From Thiomargarita sp. (lineage in GTDB: Bacteria; Pseudomonadota; Gammaproteobacteria; Beggiatoales; Beggiatoaceae): a stretch of DNA of 34,103 nt. Where the stretch lies: the NCBI GenBank assembly GCA_020721045.1, contig DYNN01000021.1, forward strand, positions 1-34,103. The letters run 5' to 3'. Below are positions 8,394 through 16,574 of this stretch, piece after piece. The number at the start of each line of letters is the position of its first letter. Position 1 is the first letter of the stretch. The position numbers and the translations under genes were made by a program. The notes beneath the pieces were generated by a model that made no database searches, had not been told where the DNA came from, and saw only the letters and a program-made list of their open reading frames with translations.

Positions 8394-9877
8394 TGAATGC
8401 AACAGTAGAATTTTTCAAGAAACGTCGAGCTGGAGTTTTATTACATCCCACTTCATTACCCGGTCGCTATGGTAATGGCGACTTAGGTAAAGAAGCGTAT
8501 CATTTTATTGATTTTTTAGTCAATTGCGGCTTATCTGTATGGCAAATGTTACCCTTAGGACCGCCTCATGCCGATTTATCTCCTTACCAATGTCAATCGG
8601 TTCATGCCGCCAATCCAGCATTAATTTGCTTAGATTCTTTAGTAGAAAAGGGTTGGTTAAATGCATTTCATTTGCCCGAATTATCATGTGTTCAAGACGC
8701 TTTAAGTTATCGTTACGCCCGTTTAAAAGAAGCGCGAGTTGGTTTTAATTTACATGCCAGCCAAACAGATAAAGCAGATTTTAAAACATTTATCGAAAAA
8801 AACGCTTTCTGGCTAAATGATTACGCCTTATTTCGAGCATTAAAAACCAATTCACACAACAAAGCGTGGTGGGATTGGGAAGCAGGATTGCGCGATCGTA
8901 AACCACAAGCCTTACGTAAAGCACAAAAACAATTGGCTGAATCGATAGAACAACACCAATTTGAACAGTTTATTTTCTTTAGTCAATGGCAAAAATTAAA
9001 AAATTATGCACATCAAAAGGGCGTTTCACTTTTTGGTGATATGCCGATTTTTGTCGCGGGCGATAGTGCCGATGTATGGGCGCAACGAGAAAATTTTCTG
9101 TTAGACAAAAAGGGACAACCTACCGTTGTTGCTGGCGTGCCACCTGATTATTTTTCTGCCACCGGACAACGTTGGGGTAATCCGCATTATAATTGGGAGG
9201 TGATGCAAGCAGACGGATTTTCTTGGTGGATCAAACGATTAGAAACTGCTCAGGTACTATTTGATGTCATACGCATTGATCATTTTCGCGGTTTTGAAGC
9301 CTGCTGGATGATTCCCGCTTCTGAACCCGTTGCGATTAAAGGCGAATGGGTTAAAGTACCGGGATTAGCATTATTTGAAAAATTGGAACAAGTCAATACT
9401 TTACCATTAGTCGCTGAAGATTTAGGCGTTATTACGGAACCCGTGATTGAATTGCGAGATAGATTTGGGTTACCGGGGATGAAAATTTTACAATTTGCTT
9501 TTGATAGCGGTTCGGATAATCCCTATTTACCGCACAATCATGTACCTAACTGCGTCGTTTATACGGGAACACATGATAATAATACGACATTGGGTTGGTT
9601 TAAAGAATTGCCTGTAGCCACACAACAATATATGTGTGAATATTTACACACCACGCCTTACGAAGTACCTTGGAATTTGATAGAAGCGGCTTTTGCATCA
9701 GTCGCAAGATTAGCAATTATACCGATGCAAGATGTATTAACCGCTGATGCGAATCAAAGAATGAATACACCCGGCACTGCTGAAGGGAATTGGCAATGGC
9801 GATTTAATTGGTCGCAATTGCCGGTTGGCGTGAGTGAAAAATTAAAGCATTGGGCAACATTTTATGAACGTATTTAG
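8393..9877 (+). CDS. malQ: 4-alpha-glucanotransferase (amylomaltase, GH77)
   Basis: MalQ transfers alpha-1,4-glucan segments between maltooligosaccharides (disproportionation), making chains suitable for phosphorylase. The 494-residue length is typical of bacterial amylomaltases. GH77 landmarks are RAGVLLHPTSLPG at the N-terminus, SPYQCQSVHAANP, the nucleophile Asp in VIRIDHFRGFEA, the acid/base Glu in LVAEDLGVITEPV, the third catalytic Asp in YTGTHDNNTTLGWF, and NTPGTAEGNWQWR near the end. The ATG overlaps the GH57 stop by one base. With glgA on the other side this forms an alpha-glucan storage island. No glgP, glgB or glgC is in the window. Confidence 0.96.
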   Translation: MNATVEFFKKRRAGVLLHPTSLPGRYGNGDLGKEAYHFIDFLVNCGLSVWQMLPLGPPHADLSPYQCQSVHAANPALICLDSLVEKGWLNAFHLPELSCVQDALSYRYARLKEARVGFNLHASQTDKADFKTFIEKNAFWLNDYALFRALKTNSHNKAWWDWEAGLRDRKPQALRKAQKQLAESIEQHQFEQFIFFSQWQKLKNYAHQKGVSLFGDMPIFVAGDSADVWAQRENFLLDKKGQPTVVAGVPPDYFSATGQRWGNPHYNWEVMQADGFSWWIKRLETAQVLFDVIRIDHFRGFEACWMIPASEPVAIKGEWVKVPGLALFEKLEQVNTLPLVAEDLGVITEPVIELRDRFGLPGMKILQFAFDSGSDNPYLPHNHVPNCVVYTGTHDNNTTLGWFKELPVATQQYMCEYLHTTPYEVPWNLIEAAFASVARLAIIPMQDVLTADANQRMNTPGTAEGNWQWRFNWSQLPVGVSEKLKHWATFYERI

Positions 9878-9910
9878 TTGAATTAAAACGGTAAAGTAAC
9901 CATCAAAGTT

Positions 9911-9952
9911 AAATTGGGTGGGCAACGATGAACTTATCGCTCCCCCCAATTT
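9911..9952. terminator. hairpin between convergent malQ and the GTPase gene
   Basis: A long stem-loop in the gap between two convergent genes. The arms are AAATTGGG (9911-9918) and CCCAATTT (9945-9952). They are extended by three G-C pairs after a single bulged T, and a small inner CGAT/ATCG stem lies in the loop. Neither side has a strong T run, so it may act as a factor-assisted or processing-type end for both transcripts. Confidence 0.5.
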
Positions 9953-9964
9953 ACTGGATTATAT

Positions 9965-11443
9965 CTAATTGATTGTATGCAAAAATAATTCAGATATAAC
10001 TTTAGGAATAAAATTATATTGTTCTAGTGATATACTCTCTATTTCTGCGCATATTTTCACTACATCCAATGATTGCGCATGTTCCGCGATTGGTGCACTA
10101 AAAGCTTGTTTAAGTGCTTCAATTAATACAATATCTGTTTCTGAGAAATGGTGTGGAGTGTGTCCATTATCAATGCAACCTAAATAAATCAATTGTTCCG
10201 CAGAATCCAGACCGATATTATCTAAACTCAAATTAAATTCAGGCGAATAATTCGCAGCTTGTTGCTGGGCGTGAACATAATATTGCGCACAAGCCAACAC
10301 TTCTGTCGCTAATTGATGCATATCCGTGCGTTGTAAGGCTTGCTGCAATTTATCTGTTAGTGTTGGTACTTTATGTAAAATTTGCCATAAACGCCATTGT
10401 TGTTCATCTTGAGCTAAGGCAACGCAACGCTGCTCTGATAAAAATGGGCTACATTGCAAATGTAATTTAATATATGTTCTTAAGGCAGCACGTGCGACTG
10501 TTGGATTTGTGTAATACCAATCCGCTTTAGAAAAACAACGCCAACCATTATTAGAATCAATAATCCATGTTTTATCGTATTTTAAATGCGGTTTTAACTG
10601 ATTTTTTAACAACGCCACCAACATTTTTTTCCCTAACAATGGGGGCCAAAGCCATTGTGGTGCAGTGCTTTCGTCCGGTAATTGCGGTAAATGGATTATC
10701 GTTGATTCTTCATTTTCTGCCGACAAAGCGATCTCTGTAGAAAGCAAAGCGGTTTCTGTTGATAAAGTATTATCTGGTAGTGTTTTAATTTCAACTGTAT
10801 TTTTTAATTGTGCAAGTAGTGATTCACCATCAACAATTTCAGCTCTACCAATTGCTAATTTGCCACGTTCCATCAATAAACTAGCACGTTCTGTGGCTAA
10901 ACGCACTGCTAATACAAAGGATTCTCGTATACCTTTACCTAAAGTTGCACTAGTTTCAATGACTTTAACCTCAGGATATTCACTAAATAATGCTTTCAAT
11001 TGCTGCGAAGATAAAGCACCTTTTAAATCTTGCTTATTTGCTTGAATCACGATTTTGACAGTTTCTTCAGCCTGTTGCGCCAACATCTGTTGCGTTTGCC
11101 AAAAATAATCTAAAGTGCTTTGTTCAGTATGCGTTGCGTCAAGCACAAAAATAATCGCATCAGCACTGCGCAACAAAAATTCTCGATGTTCTTTAAGGAT
11201 ATTTTGTCCAGGCACAGTGATGATTTGACAGGAAATACTATGTCCTTTGAAATAACCCCCCGTATAATCTAGCCAATCAAAAAAGATCGTATGACCTTCG
11301 ACTTCTTTTGGCGTATACACTTTTTTGGATTGTCCAAGTATTTTCCCCAAAGAATATAAGCTAGTCGTTTTACCAGATAAAGGTGGTCCGTCGTATACTA
11401 TACGAACAACAATGACTTCACGCTCGTTGTCTATTATTGCCAT
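9965..11443 (-). CDS. MglA-like small GTPase with long C-terminal extension
   Basis: A 492-residue protein. Residues 10-190 form a small Ras/Arf-like GTPase: P-loop GPPLSGKT (19-26), NKQD (136-139) for guanine recognition and ETSA (163-166). The G3 box reads TVPGQ (76-80) instead of DxxGQ, a hallmark of MglA, the GTPase that sets polarity for gliding and type IV pili in Myxococcus and is controlled by the Roadblock protein MglB. The remaining 290 residues are not found in ordinary MglA (about 195 residues) and match no domain I recognise. They contain a Ser/Thr/Glu-rich linker (about 205-250) and then a mainly helical region. A Roadblock protein is encoded at 231-593. The gene stands alone, convergent with malQ and divergent from radA. 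Confidence 0.85.
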   Translation of the reverse strand: MAIIDNEREVIVVRIVYDGPPLSGKTTSLYSLGKILGQSKKVYTPKEVEGHTIFFDWLDYTGGYFKGHSISCQIITVPGQNILKEHREFLLRSADAIIFVLDATHTEQSTLDYFWQTQQMLAQQAEETVKIVIQANKQDLKGALSSQQLKALFSEYPEVKVIETSATLGKGIRESFVLAVRLATERASLLMERGKLAIGRAEIVDGESLLAQLKNTVEIKTLPDNTLSTETALLSTEIALSAENEESTIIHLPQLPDESTAPQWLWPPLLGKKMLVALLKNQLKPHLKYDKTWIIDSNNGWRCFSKADWYYTNPTVARAALRTYIKLHLQCSPFLSEQRCVALAQDEQQWRLWQILHKVPTLTDKLQQALQRTDMHQLATEVLACAQYYVHAQQQAANYSPEFNLSLDNIGLDSAEQLIYLGCIDNGHTPHHFSETDIVLIEALKQAFSAPIAEHAQSLDVVKICAEIESISLEQYNFIPKVISELFLHTIN

Positions 11444-11657
11444 GCTTCAAAGCCCTTAGCTGCATTTTTGCTATCATGTTACAAATATTAACCACTCACA
11501 GCAAGCATTCTTTAATCACTTTTACAAAAATAATTACTTGCCTATATGCTACTTCTTATGCATACTTCTGATAAAAGAAAAGATTTGTGAGTAACTAGTT
11601 TAGCAAGTATACAAATAATTTGGTGATTATTTTTGAGATATGATTCAATAATTTTTT

Positions 11658-13031
11658 ATGGCGCGCAAAAAAACCGCTTACACTTGTCAACGTTGTGGTG
11701 CAATTTCGTCCAAATGGTTAGGACAATGTCCAGATTGTCATGAATGGAATTGTTTAGAAGAAACCATCGTTGAAACCACACCTTCACCACGTCAACAAAG
11801 TCGTTTTACGGGTTACACTGGTACACAAGCCACAGTTTATTCACTAGGCACAGTCACTGCCCAAGAAGAAAGTCGTACACATACAGGCTTAACAGAACTC
11901 GATCGCGTATTAGGCGGTGGCTTAGTCGTTGGTTCTGTGGTATTAATCGGCGGCGATCCGGGTATTGGTAAATCCACGTTATTACTACAAACATTAGCAA
12001 CTCTAAGTGTAGAAAATCTCACTTATTCCCCTTTATACGTCACAGGTGAAGAATCGCCACAACAAGTGAGTTTGCGGGCTTCACGTCTAGGTTTGAATGT
12101 AAGCAATGTCAAACTGCTGACAGAAACTCAAGTTGAACGCATCATAGAACAAGCGCGGATAGAACAACCACACATCATGGTAATCGACTCTATCCAAACA
12201 ATTTACACTGAAATGTTGCAATCAGCCGCAGGTTCTGTGGCACAAGTACGAGAAAGTGCCGCTCAATTAGTCCGTTTTGCCAAACAAACCAATACCACCG
12301 TTTTCTTAGTTGGTCATGTTACCAAAGAAGGCGCATTAGCCGGTCCGCGTGTTTTAGAACACATGGTTGACACCGTTTTGTATTTTGAAGGTGACACCAG
12401 TAGTCGGTTTCGCGTATTGCGCGCATTTAAAAATCGATTTGGTGCAGTCAATGAACTGGGCGTATTTGCCATGACTGATCGCGGATTAAAAGAAGTGAAC
12501 AACCCTTCCGCCATTTTTCTATCAAGACATGAAGAACAAGTTTCCGGTAGTGTCATCATGGTCACACGCGAAGGTAGCCGCCCCTTACTCGTTGAAGTAC
12601 AAGCCTTAGTTGACGAATCACACATGCCCAATCCACGCCGTGTAACCTTAGGTTTAGATCACAATCGTTTAGCCATGCTATTAGCCGTTTTGCATCGTCA
12701 TGGTGGCGTGGTCACTTACGACCAAGATGTCTTCGTCAATGTCGTGGGTGGCGTAAGAATTAATGAAACAGGTGCAGATTTAGCAGTTATTTTGGCAGTT
12801 CTATCCAGCTTACGAAACATCGCTTTACCCAGAGAACTCGTTGTATTTGGAGAAGTGGGACTAGCTGGAGAAATTCGTCCAGTACCCAATGGCGTTGAAC
12901 GTTTAAAAGAAGCGGCTAAACATGGCTTTAAACGGGCTATCGTTCCCAAAGCTAACATGCCTAAAGAAAATATTCCTGAACTTGAAATCATACCCGTCAT
13001 GCGCTTAGTCGACGCTTTGCACAGTATATAA
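11658..13031 (+). CDS. radA: DNA repair protein RadA (Sms)
   Basis: RadA is a RecA-like hexameric helicase that promotes branch migration of recombination intermediates. All family parts are visible in 457 residues: the zinc finger C10-x2-C13 ... C24-x2-C27, Walker A GGDPGIGKST (98-107), Walker B IMVIDSIQ (173-180), the RadA-specific KNRFG motif (258-262), and the C-terminal Lon-like domain that begins near SVIMVTREGSRPLLVEVQALV and includes GEVGLAGEIRPV. The start MARKKTAYTCQRCG matches the usual RadA N-terminus, although no ribosome binding site is seen. It is divergent from the GTPase gene. The ATPase/nuclease pair follows 105 bases later. Confidence 0.97.
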   Translation: MARKKTAYTCQRCGAISSKWLGQCPDCHEWNCLEETIVETTPSPRQQSRFTGYTGTQATVYSLGTVTAQEESRTHTGLTELDRVLGGGLVVGSVVLIGGDPGIGKSTLLLQTLATLSVENLTYSPLYVTGEESPQQVSLRASRLGLNVSNVKLLTETQVERIIEQARIEQPHIMVIDSIQTIYTEMLQSAAGSVAQVRESAAQLVRFAKQTNTTVFLVGHVTKEGALAGPRVLEHMVDTVLYFEGDTSSRFRVLRAFKNRFGAVNELGVFAMTDRGLKEVNNPSAIFLSRHEEQVSGSVIMVTREGSRPLLVEVQALVDESHMPNPRRVTLGLDHNRLAMLLAVLHRHGGVVTYDQDVFVNVVGGVRINETGADLAVILAVLSSLRNIALPRELVVFGEVGLAGEIRPVPNGVERLKEAAKHGFKRAIVPKANMPKENIPELEIIPVMRLVDALHSI

Positions 13032-13136
13032 AATAGAATGAAATCTACCAATCTTTCAAATAAGCAAGTGCTGGTTACCAAGTTCTACTTTACTTTTATT
13101 GTCAATTTTTCAAAAAATTATGGAATGTCGAGCAGA

Positions 13137-14525
13137 ATGAAAATATTAGTTAAAAATTTAGGTGAATTAAAACAAGCAGAATTTTCATTGGGTGAGATCA
13201 CTATTTTATGTGGCGGAAATAATACGGGCAAAACTTATGCAACTTATGCATTGTTCGGTTTTTTATCCACTTGGCGCAAATTATTTTCTATCAAAATCAG
13301 CAGTAACTACATTAAACAACTACTTGATGAAGGCGTGACCCACATTGATGTGTCAGAATATGTCAAGCAAACAGAACAGATTTTAGCTGAAGGCTGTCGT
13401 GCTTATACACAGGAATTACCCAAAATTTTTGCCGCGTCAGCAGAACGATTTAAAGAAACAGAATTTAAAATTATTTTGGATAACAACGATATACGCGCCA
13501 CTGGCAAATATGATCGTAAAATTCGTTCCGCTAATATTGAGCTTTTTTCACTTTCAAAACAAGAAGGTAACGATGATTTAGTGGTCACATTATTAGTTGA
13601 AAAAACGACAATGAAAATTTCCACTGATGTTATCACTCATTTTATTACCGATGCACTTAAAGATATTCTTTTTGCTTCATTTTTTCCTAAACCGTTTATT
13701 GCAAGTGCAGAAAGGACCGGCGCGGCTATTTTTCGTAAAGAATTAAATTTCGCTCGTAATCGTTTGTTGGAAGAAGTGAGTCAAGTGAACAAAAATATTG
13801 ACCCACTTGAATTATTATTTAAGGAATATCAAGATTATGCTCTGCCAGTAGAGAAGAATGTGGATTTTACACGGCAACTGGAAACGATTGTGAAAGATAA
13901 AAGTTTTATTGCTCAACAGCATTCTGAAATCTTAACGAATTTTGCGGATATCATTGGTGGCGAATATACCGTTACGCGCGATGATGAGCTTTACTATGTG
14001 CCTAAGAATAGTAAAAAAGTGAAACTGACGATGGATGAAAGTTCTAGCGCGGTGCGTTCGTTGTTAGATATTGGATTTTATCTGCGTCATGTTGCCCAGC
14101 GCGGTGATTTATTGATGATTGACGAACCTGAACTCAATTTACATCCAGAAAATCAACGACGTGTTGCTCGCCTATTTGCACGTTTGGCGAATTTGGAGAT
14201 TAAAGTTTTCATTACAACGCACAGCGATTATATTATCAAAGAATTAAATACGTTAATGATGTTGAACCATGATAAACCGCATTTAAAACGTATTGCAGAA
14301 GACGAAGGTTATCAATCCAAAGAACTTATTTCAGCGGCTAAAATCAAAGTGTATATTGCTGAAAAAGCACTCATTCAATTGGAGGGTGGGCAACGCAAAA
14401 CTCAGTGTCAAACCCTTGTTGCTGCTGATATTGATCCCGAACTGGGTATTGAAGCACGTAGCTTTGATGAAACTATTGACAAAATGAATCAAATTCAGCA
14501 AGACATTGTATGGGGAGGAGATTAG
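13137..14525 (+). CDS. AAA (OLD/AAA_15-type) ATPase of a two-gene module
   Basis: An ABC/SMC-like ATPase of 462 residues from the preferred ATG at 13137. In-frame ATGs at 13125 and 13038 would lengthen it, but homologues typically begin with a strand like KILVKNLGELKQAEF immediately before Walker A. Visible motifs are Walker A GGNNTGKT (26-33), a signature-like ESSSAVRSL, Walker B LLMIDEPELNLHPE with D329/E330, and the switch His in FITTHSDYI (H362). The middle (about 60-290) is helical, without a recognised insert. The last 50 residues (VYIAEKALIQ ... FDETIDKMNQIQQDI) may contact the partner. Its stop overlaps the GTG start of the nuclease-like gene. Such ATPases often drive anti-phage nucleases; the role here is inferred. 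Confidence 0.8.
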   Translation: MKILVKNLGELKQAEFSLGEITILCGGNNTGKTYATYALFGFLSTWRKLFSIKISSNYIKQLLDEGVTHIDVSEYVKQTEQILAEGCRAYTQELPKIFAASAERFKETEFKIILDNNDIRATGKYDRKIRSANIELFSLSKQEGNDDLVVTLLVEKTTMKISTDVITHFITDALKDILFASFFPKPFIASAERTGAAIFRKELNFARNRLLEEVSQVNKNIDPLELLFKEYQDYALPVEKNVDFTRQLETIVKDKSFIAQQHSEILTNFADIIGGEYTVTRDDELYYVPKNSKKVKLTMDESSSAVRSLLDIGFYLRHVAQRGDLLMIDEPELNLHPENQRRVARLFARLANLEIKVFITTHSDYIIKELNTLMMLNHDKPHLKRIAEDEGYQSKELISAAKIKVYIAEKALIQLEGGQRKTQCQTLVAADIDPELGIEARSFDETIDKMNQIQQDIVWGGD

Positions 14526-15106
14526 TGCCAAATTCTGATAAAAATGACATTGATATTCTGAAAGAAATATTGAAAGAACAAATTCTTGTCCCATTAGAAG
14601 ATCGTTATAACAAAAAACAGGTAGCATTGACTGAAGCCGACAATTATACTGTTAAAATTCAAGGGATACCTGATAACACTGTTGTTATAAAATCAGATGC
14701 TTTTCCTCCACCCAAAGCAGTATTTTCCAATTCCAAAGGTGAGTGCAAACGGGCTGACTTCGTTATTGTGGCAGACATGGGCAAAAAGAAATTTCTCATA
14801 TACATTGAGATGAAAGCACAACCAAGGACTAGCCAAAACTTTGAAGTTATTCAGCAATTTAAGGGGGCACAATGCTTTATCAGCTATTGCCAAGCCATCG
14901 GTAAATTGTTTTGGGAACAAAAAGAATTCTTGGACGGTTATGAATGTCGTTTTGTCAAAATTGTAACTAAAAGCAAGAGGATTGATAAACAAAGCAGTCG
15001 CCCTAACAATTCAACAGTTCACGATCGCCCCGATCAAATGCTAACGATCAAAAGTACTGATCATTTGCAATTTAATCAGTTAATTGGTAAACCAGCTAAT
15101 GTGTAG
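14525..15106 (+). CDS. PD-(D/E)XK nuclease-like partner of the AAA ATPase
   Basis: A 193-residue protein. I start it at GTG 14525 rather than at the ATG 15 bases upstream. GGGAGGAG (14513-14520) gives an excellent ribosome binding site for the GTG, and TAGTG couples it to the ATPase stop. Residues 76-97 hold ADFVIVAD, a short basic turn, then LIYIEMKA, that is D78 ... E95-x-K97, the metal-binding core of the PD-(D/E)XK nuclease fold. A helix with Q111 in QQFKGAQCFISY follows, as is usual after ExK. The C-terminal third is basic (VTKSKRIDKQSSR), consistent with nucleic-acid binding. I do not recognise a named family. With the ATPase it forms a candidate ATP-gated nuclease system. Confidence 0.68.
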   Translation: MPNSDKNDIDILKEILKEQILVPLEDRYNKKQVALTEADNYTVKIQGIPDNTVVIKSDAFPPPKAVFSNSKGECKRADFVIVADMGKKKFLIYIEMKAQPRTSQNFEVIQQFKGAQCFISYCQAIGKLFWEQKEFLDGYECRFVKIVTKSKRIDKQSSRPNNSTVHDRPDQMLTIKSTDHLQFNQLIGKPANV

Positions 15107-15120
15107 GATGCAGCGCATCC
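15106..15120. repeat. short perfect palindromic hairpin
   Basis: GGATGC-AGC-GCATCC overlaps the last base of the nuclease-like gene. It has no T run after it, so it is a weak candidate for an intrinsic terminator. It could instead be part of a dispersed palindromic element or an mRNA 3'-end stabiliser. Confidence 0.5.
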
Positions 15121-15145
15121 GACGAAAGAAATACGATCTACCTGA

Positions 15146-15175
15146 TTGATACTACAGGTAAATTTTTGTTAAAAT
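15146..15175 (+). promoter_or_regulatory. probable sigma70 promoter of the HlyD-family gene
   Basis: TTGATA (15146-15151) and TAAAAT (15170-15175) with an 18-base spacer lie 32 bases before the ATG of the membrane fusion gene. This suggests that the fusion-protein gene is transcribed separately from the ATPase/nuclease pair. Confidence 0.5.
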
Positions 15176-15207
15176 AGCACCATTTTTAGACTTGTCATAC
15201 AATACTC

Positions 15208-16497
15208 ATGCGCGAATATCAACATCTATTAAACGTCAACTCTACAGCCTCAAGTCACCTGATTTTATGGATGACCCTGCTATTTTTCATCGTTGCGGGT
15301 TGGTGGGCAAGCTACACCACTTTAGACGAAGTTACCCGTGGCACTGGTAAAGTCATTCCCTCACGCCACGTCCAAGTGGTACAAAATTTAGAAGGCGGTA
15401 TTGTCAGCGAAATTTTGGCTAAAGAAGGTGATGTCGTTGAAAAAGAACAGATTTTATTGCGTATTGATGACACTCGCTTTGCTTCTTCTTATCGAGAAAG
15501 TCAGCTAAAAGAAATTGATTTAAAAGCTAAAATTTCCAGACTAACTGCCGAAGTTGAAGGTAAAGATTTAAGAATTCCTAACAAACTTTCAGCGGCAGAC
15601 AGGCAAGTATTTAGTAATGAAGAAGATTTACTACGCTCACGTCGACGTGAAATGCAAAGCGGCATTGACGTGATTACGCAACAAAAAGCACAGAAAGAAC
15701 ATGAAATCAATGAATTAGCTTCTCAACGCGCACAATTTAAAAATGGTTATGACTTAGCCAACAAAGAATTAAAAATTACCGAACCATTGGTTAAGCGCGG
15801 CGTGATGTCTGAAGTTGATTTATTGCGTTTACAACGTGAAGCGGTTGAATTAAAAGGAAAATTAGACAGTACTTATGACGGAACTAAACGTGCAAAATCA
15901 GCATTAGCAGAATTAGATCGTAAAATTGAAGAATTACGCGCTTCTTTTCGTACCCGCGCACTGACAGAATTAAATGATGTTAAAGCAGAACTTTCTCGAA
16001 TTGGTGAATCGAATTTAGCACTAAAAGATCGTGTAGTTCGTACTGCTGTCCGTTCACCGGTCAAAGGCACAATTAAGCAAATAAAAGTCACTACAGTCGG
16101 TGGTGTGGTACAACCGGGAATGGATTTAGTTGAAATTGTTCCCTTAGAAGACACTTTGCTTATAGAAGCACAAATACGCCCTGCCGACATCGCATTTTTA
16201 CGCGCTGGACAAGCCGCAACAGTCAAATTTACCGCTTATGATTTTTCCATTTTTGGTGGTTTATCCGCACGTTTAGAACGTATCAGTGCGGACACTATTA
16301 TTAATGAACGCGGTGAATCATTTTTTTCTATCGCAGTACGCACTGACCGCAACTACTTAGGCTCATCTTCTGAACCTTTACCCATTATACCGGGCATGAT
16401 TGTATCCGTAGATATTTTAACTGGCAAAAAAACACTGTTAGATTATCTACTTAAACCTATTAAAAAAGCACAGCACATGGCATTACGGGAAAGGTAA
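15208..16497 (+). CDS. HlyD-family type I secretion membrane fusion protein
   Basis: A 429-residue periplasmic adaptor that would link an inner-membrane ABC exporter to a TolC-like outer-membrane channel. The N-terminus is cytosolic and short, followed by one transmembrane segment (about residues 17-36). The first half of the lipoyl domain is GKVIPSRHVQVVQNLEGGIVSEILAKEGDVVEKEQILLRID. Long coiled-coil hairpin helices follow (about 95-275). The second lipoyl half is VRSPVKGTIKQIKVTTVGGVVQPGMDLVEIVP. The beta-barrel and C-terminal part ends in IIPGMIVSVDILTGKKTLLDYLLKPI, a typical HlyD/LapC ending. The ABC transporter and secreted substrate are not adjacent, so it is an orphan here. Adhesin or RTX export is possible but not shown. 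Confidence 0.92.
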   Translation: MREYQHLLNVNSTASSHLILWMTLLFFIVAGWWASYTTLDEVTRGTGKVIPSRHVQVVQNLEGGIVSEILAKEGDVVEKEQILLRIDDTRFASSYRESQLKEIDLKAKISRLTAEVEGKDLRIPNKLSAADRQVFSNEEDLLRSRRREMQSGIDVITQQKAQKEHEINELASQRAQFKNGYDLANKELKITEPLVKRGVMSEVDLLRLQREAVELKGKLDSTYDGTKRAKSALAELDRKIEELRASFRTRALTELNDVKAELSRIGESNLALKDRVVRTAVRSPVKGTIKQIKVTTVGGVVQPGMDLVEIVPLEDTLLIEAQIRPADIAFLRAGQAATVKFTAYDFSIFGGLSARLERISADTIINERGESFFSIAVRTDRNYLGSSSEPLPIIPGMIVSVDILTGKKTLLDYLLKPIKKAQHMALRER

Positions 16498-16527
16498 ATT
16501 TTTTATTCACAGGCACAAAGTCATAGA

Positions 16528-16547
16528 TTAACGTGAGTTCGATATAA
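16528..16547. repeat. dispersed 20-bp repeat, copy A
   Basis: TTAACGTGAGTTCGA plus TATAA. A second copy at 19651-19670 shares 18 of 20 bases. The copies lie in two unrelated intergenic regions in the same orientation, which suggests the end of a mobile element or a regulatory motif. Confidence 0.5.
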
Positions 16548-16574
16548 GTTTCTTCAAAATAAATAGGAATGTAA

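Noticed and set aside
10665-11045. 126-codon open frame opposite the GTPase gene
   Set aside because: Antisense shadow of a clear GTPase, with low-complexity Ser/Ala-rich translation and no ribosome binding site.
12314-13081. Antisense open frames over radA (105 and 121 codons)
   Set aside because: They mirror a highly conserved gene on the other strand, and the translations show no domain.
13038-13136. Longer N-terminus of the AAA ATPase
   Set aside because: The first 33 residues are unlike the family start, and no convincing ribosome binding site precedes ATG 13038. ATG 13125 cannot be fully excluded.
13137-15106. Toxin-antitoxin reading of the ATPase/nuclease pair
   Set aside because: Neither protein resembles a known toxin or antitoxin by eye, and the sizes and coupled order better fit an ATPase-effector complex.
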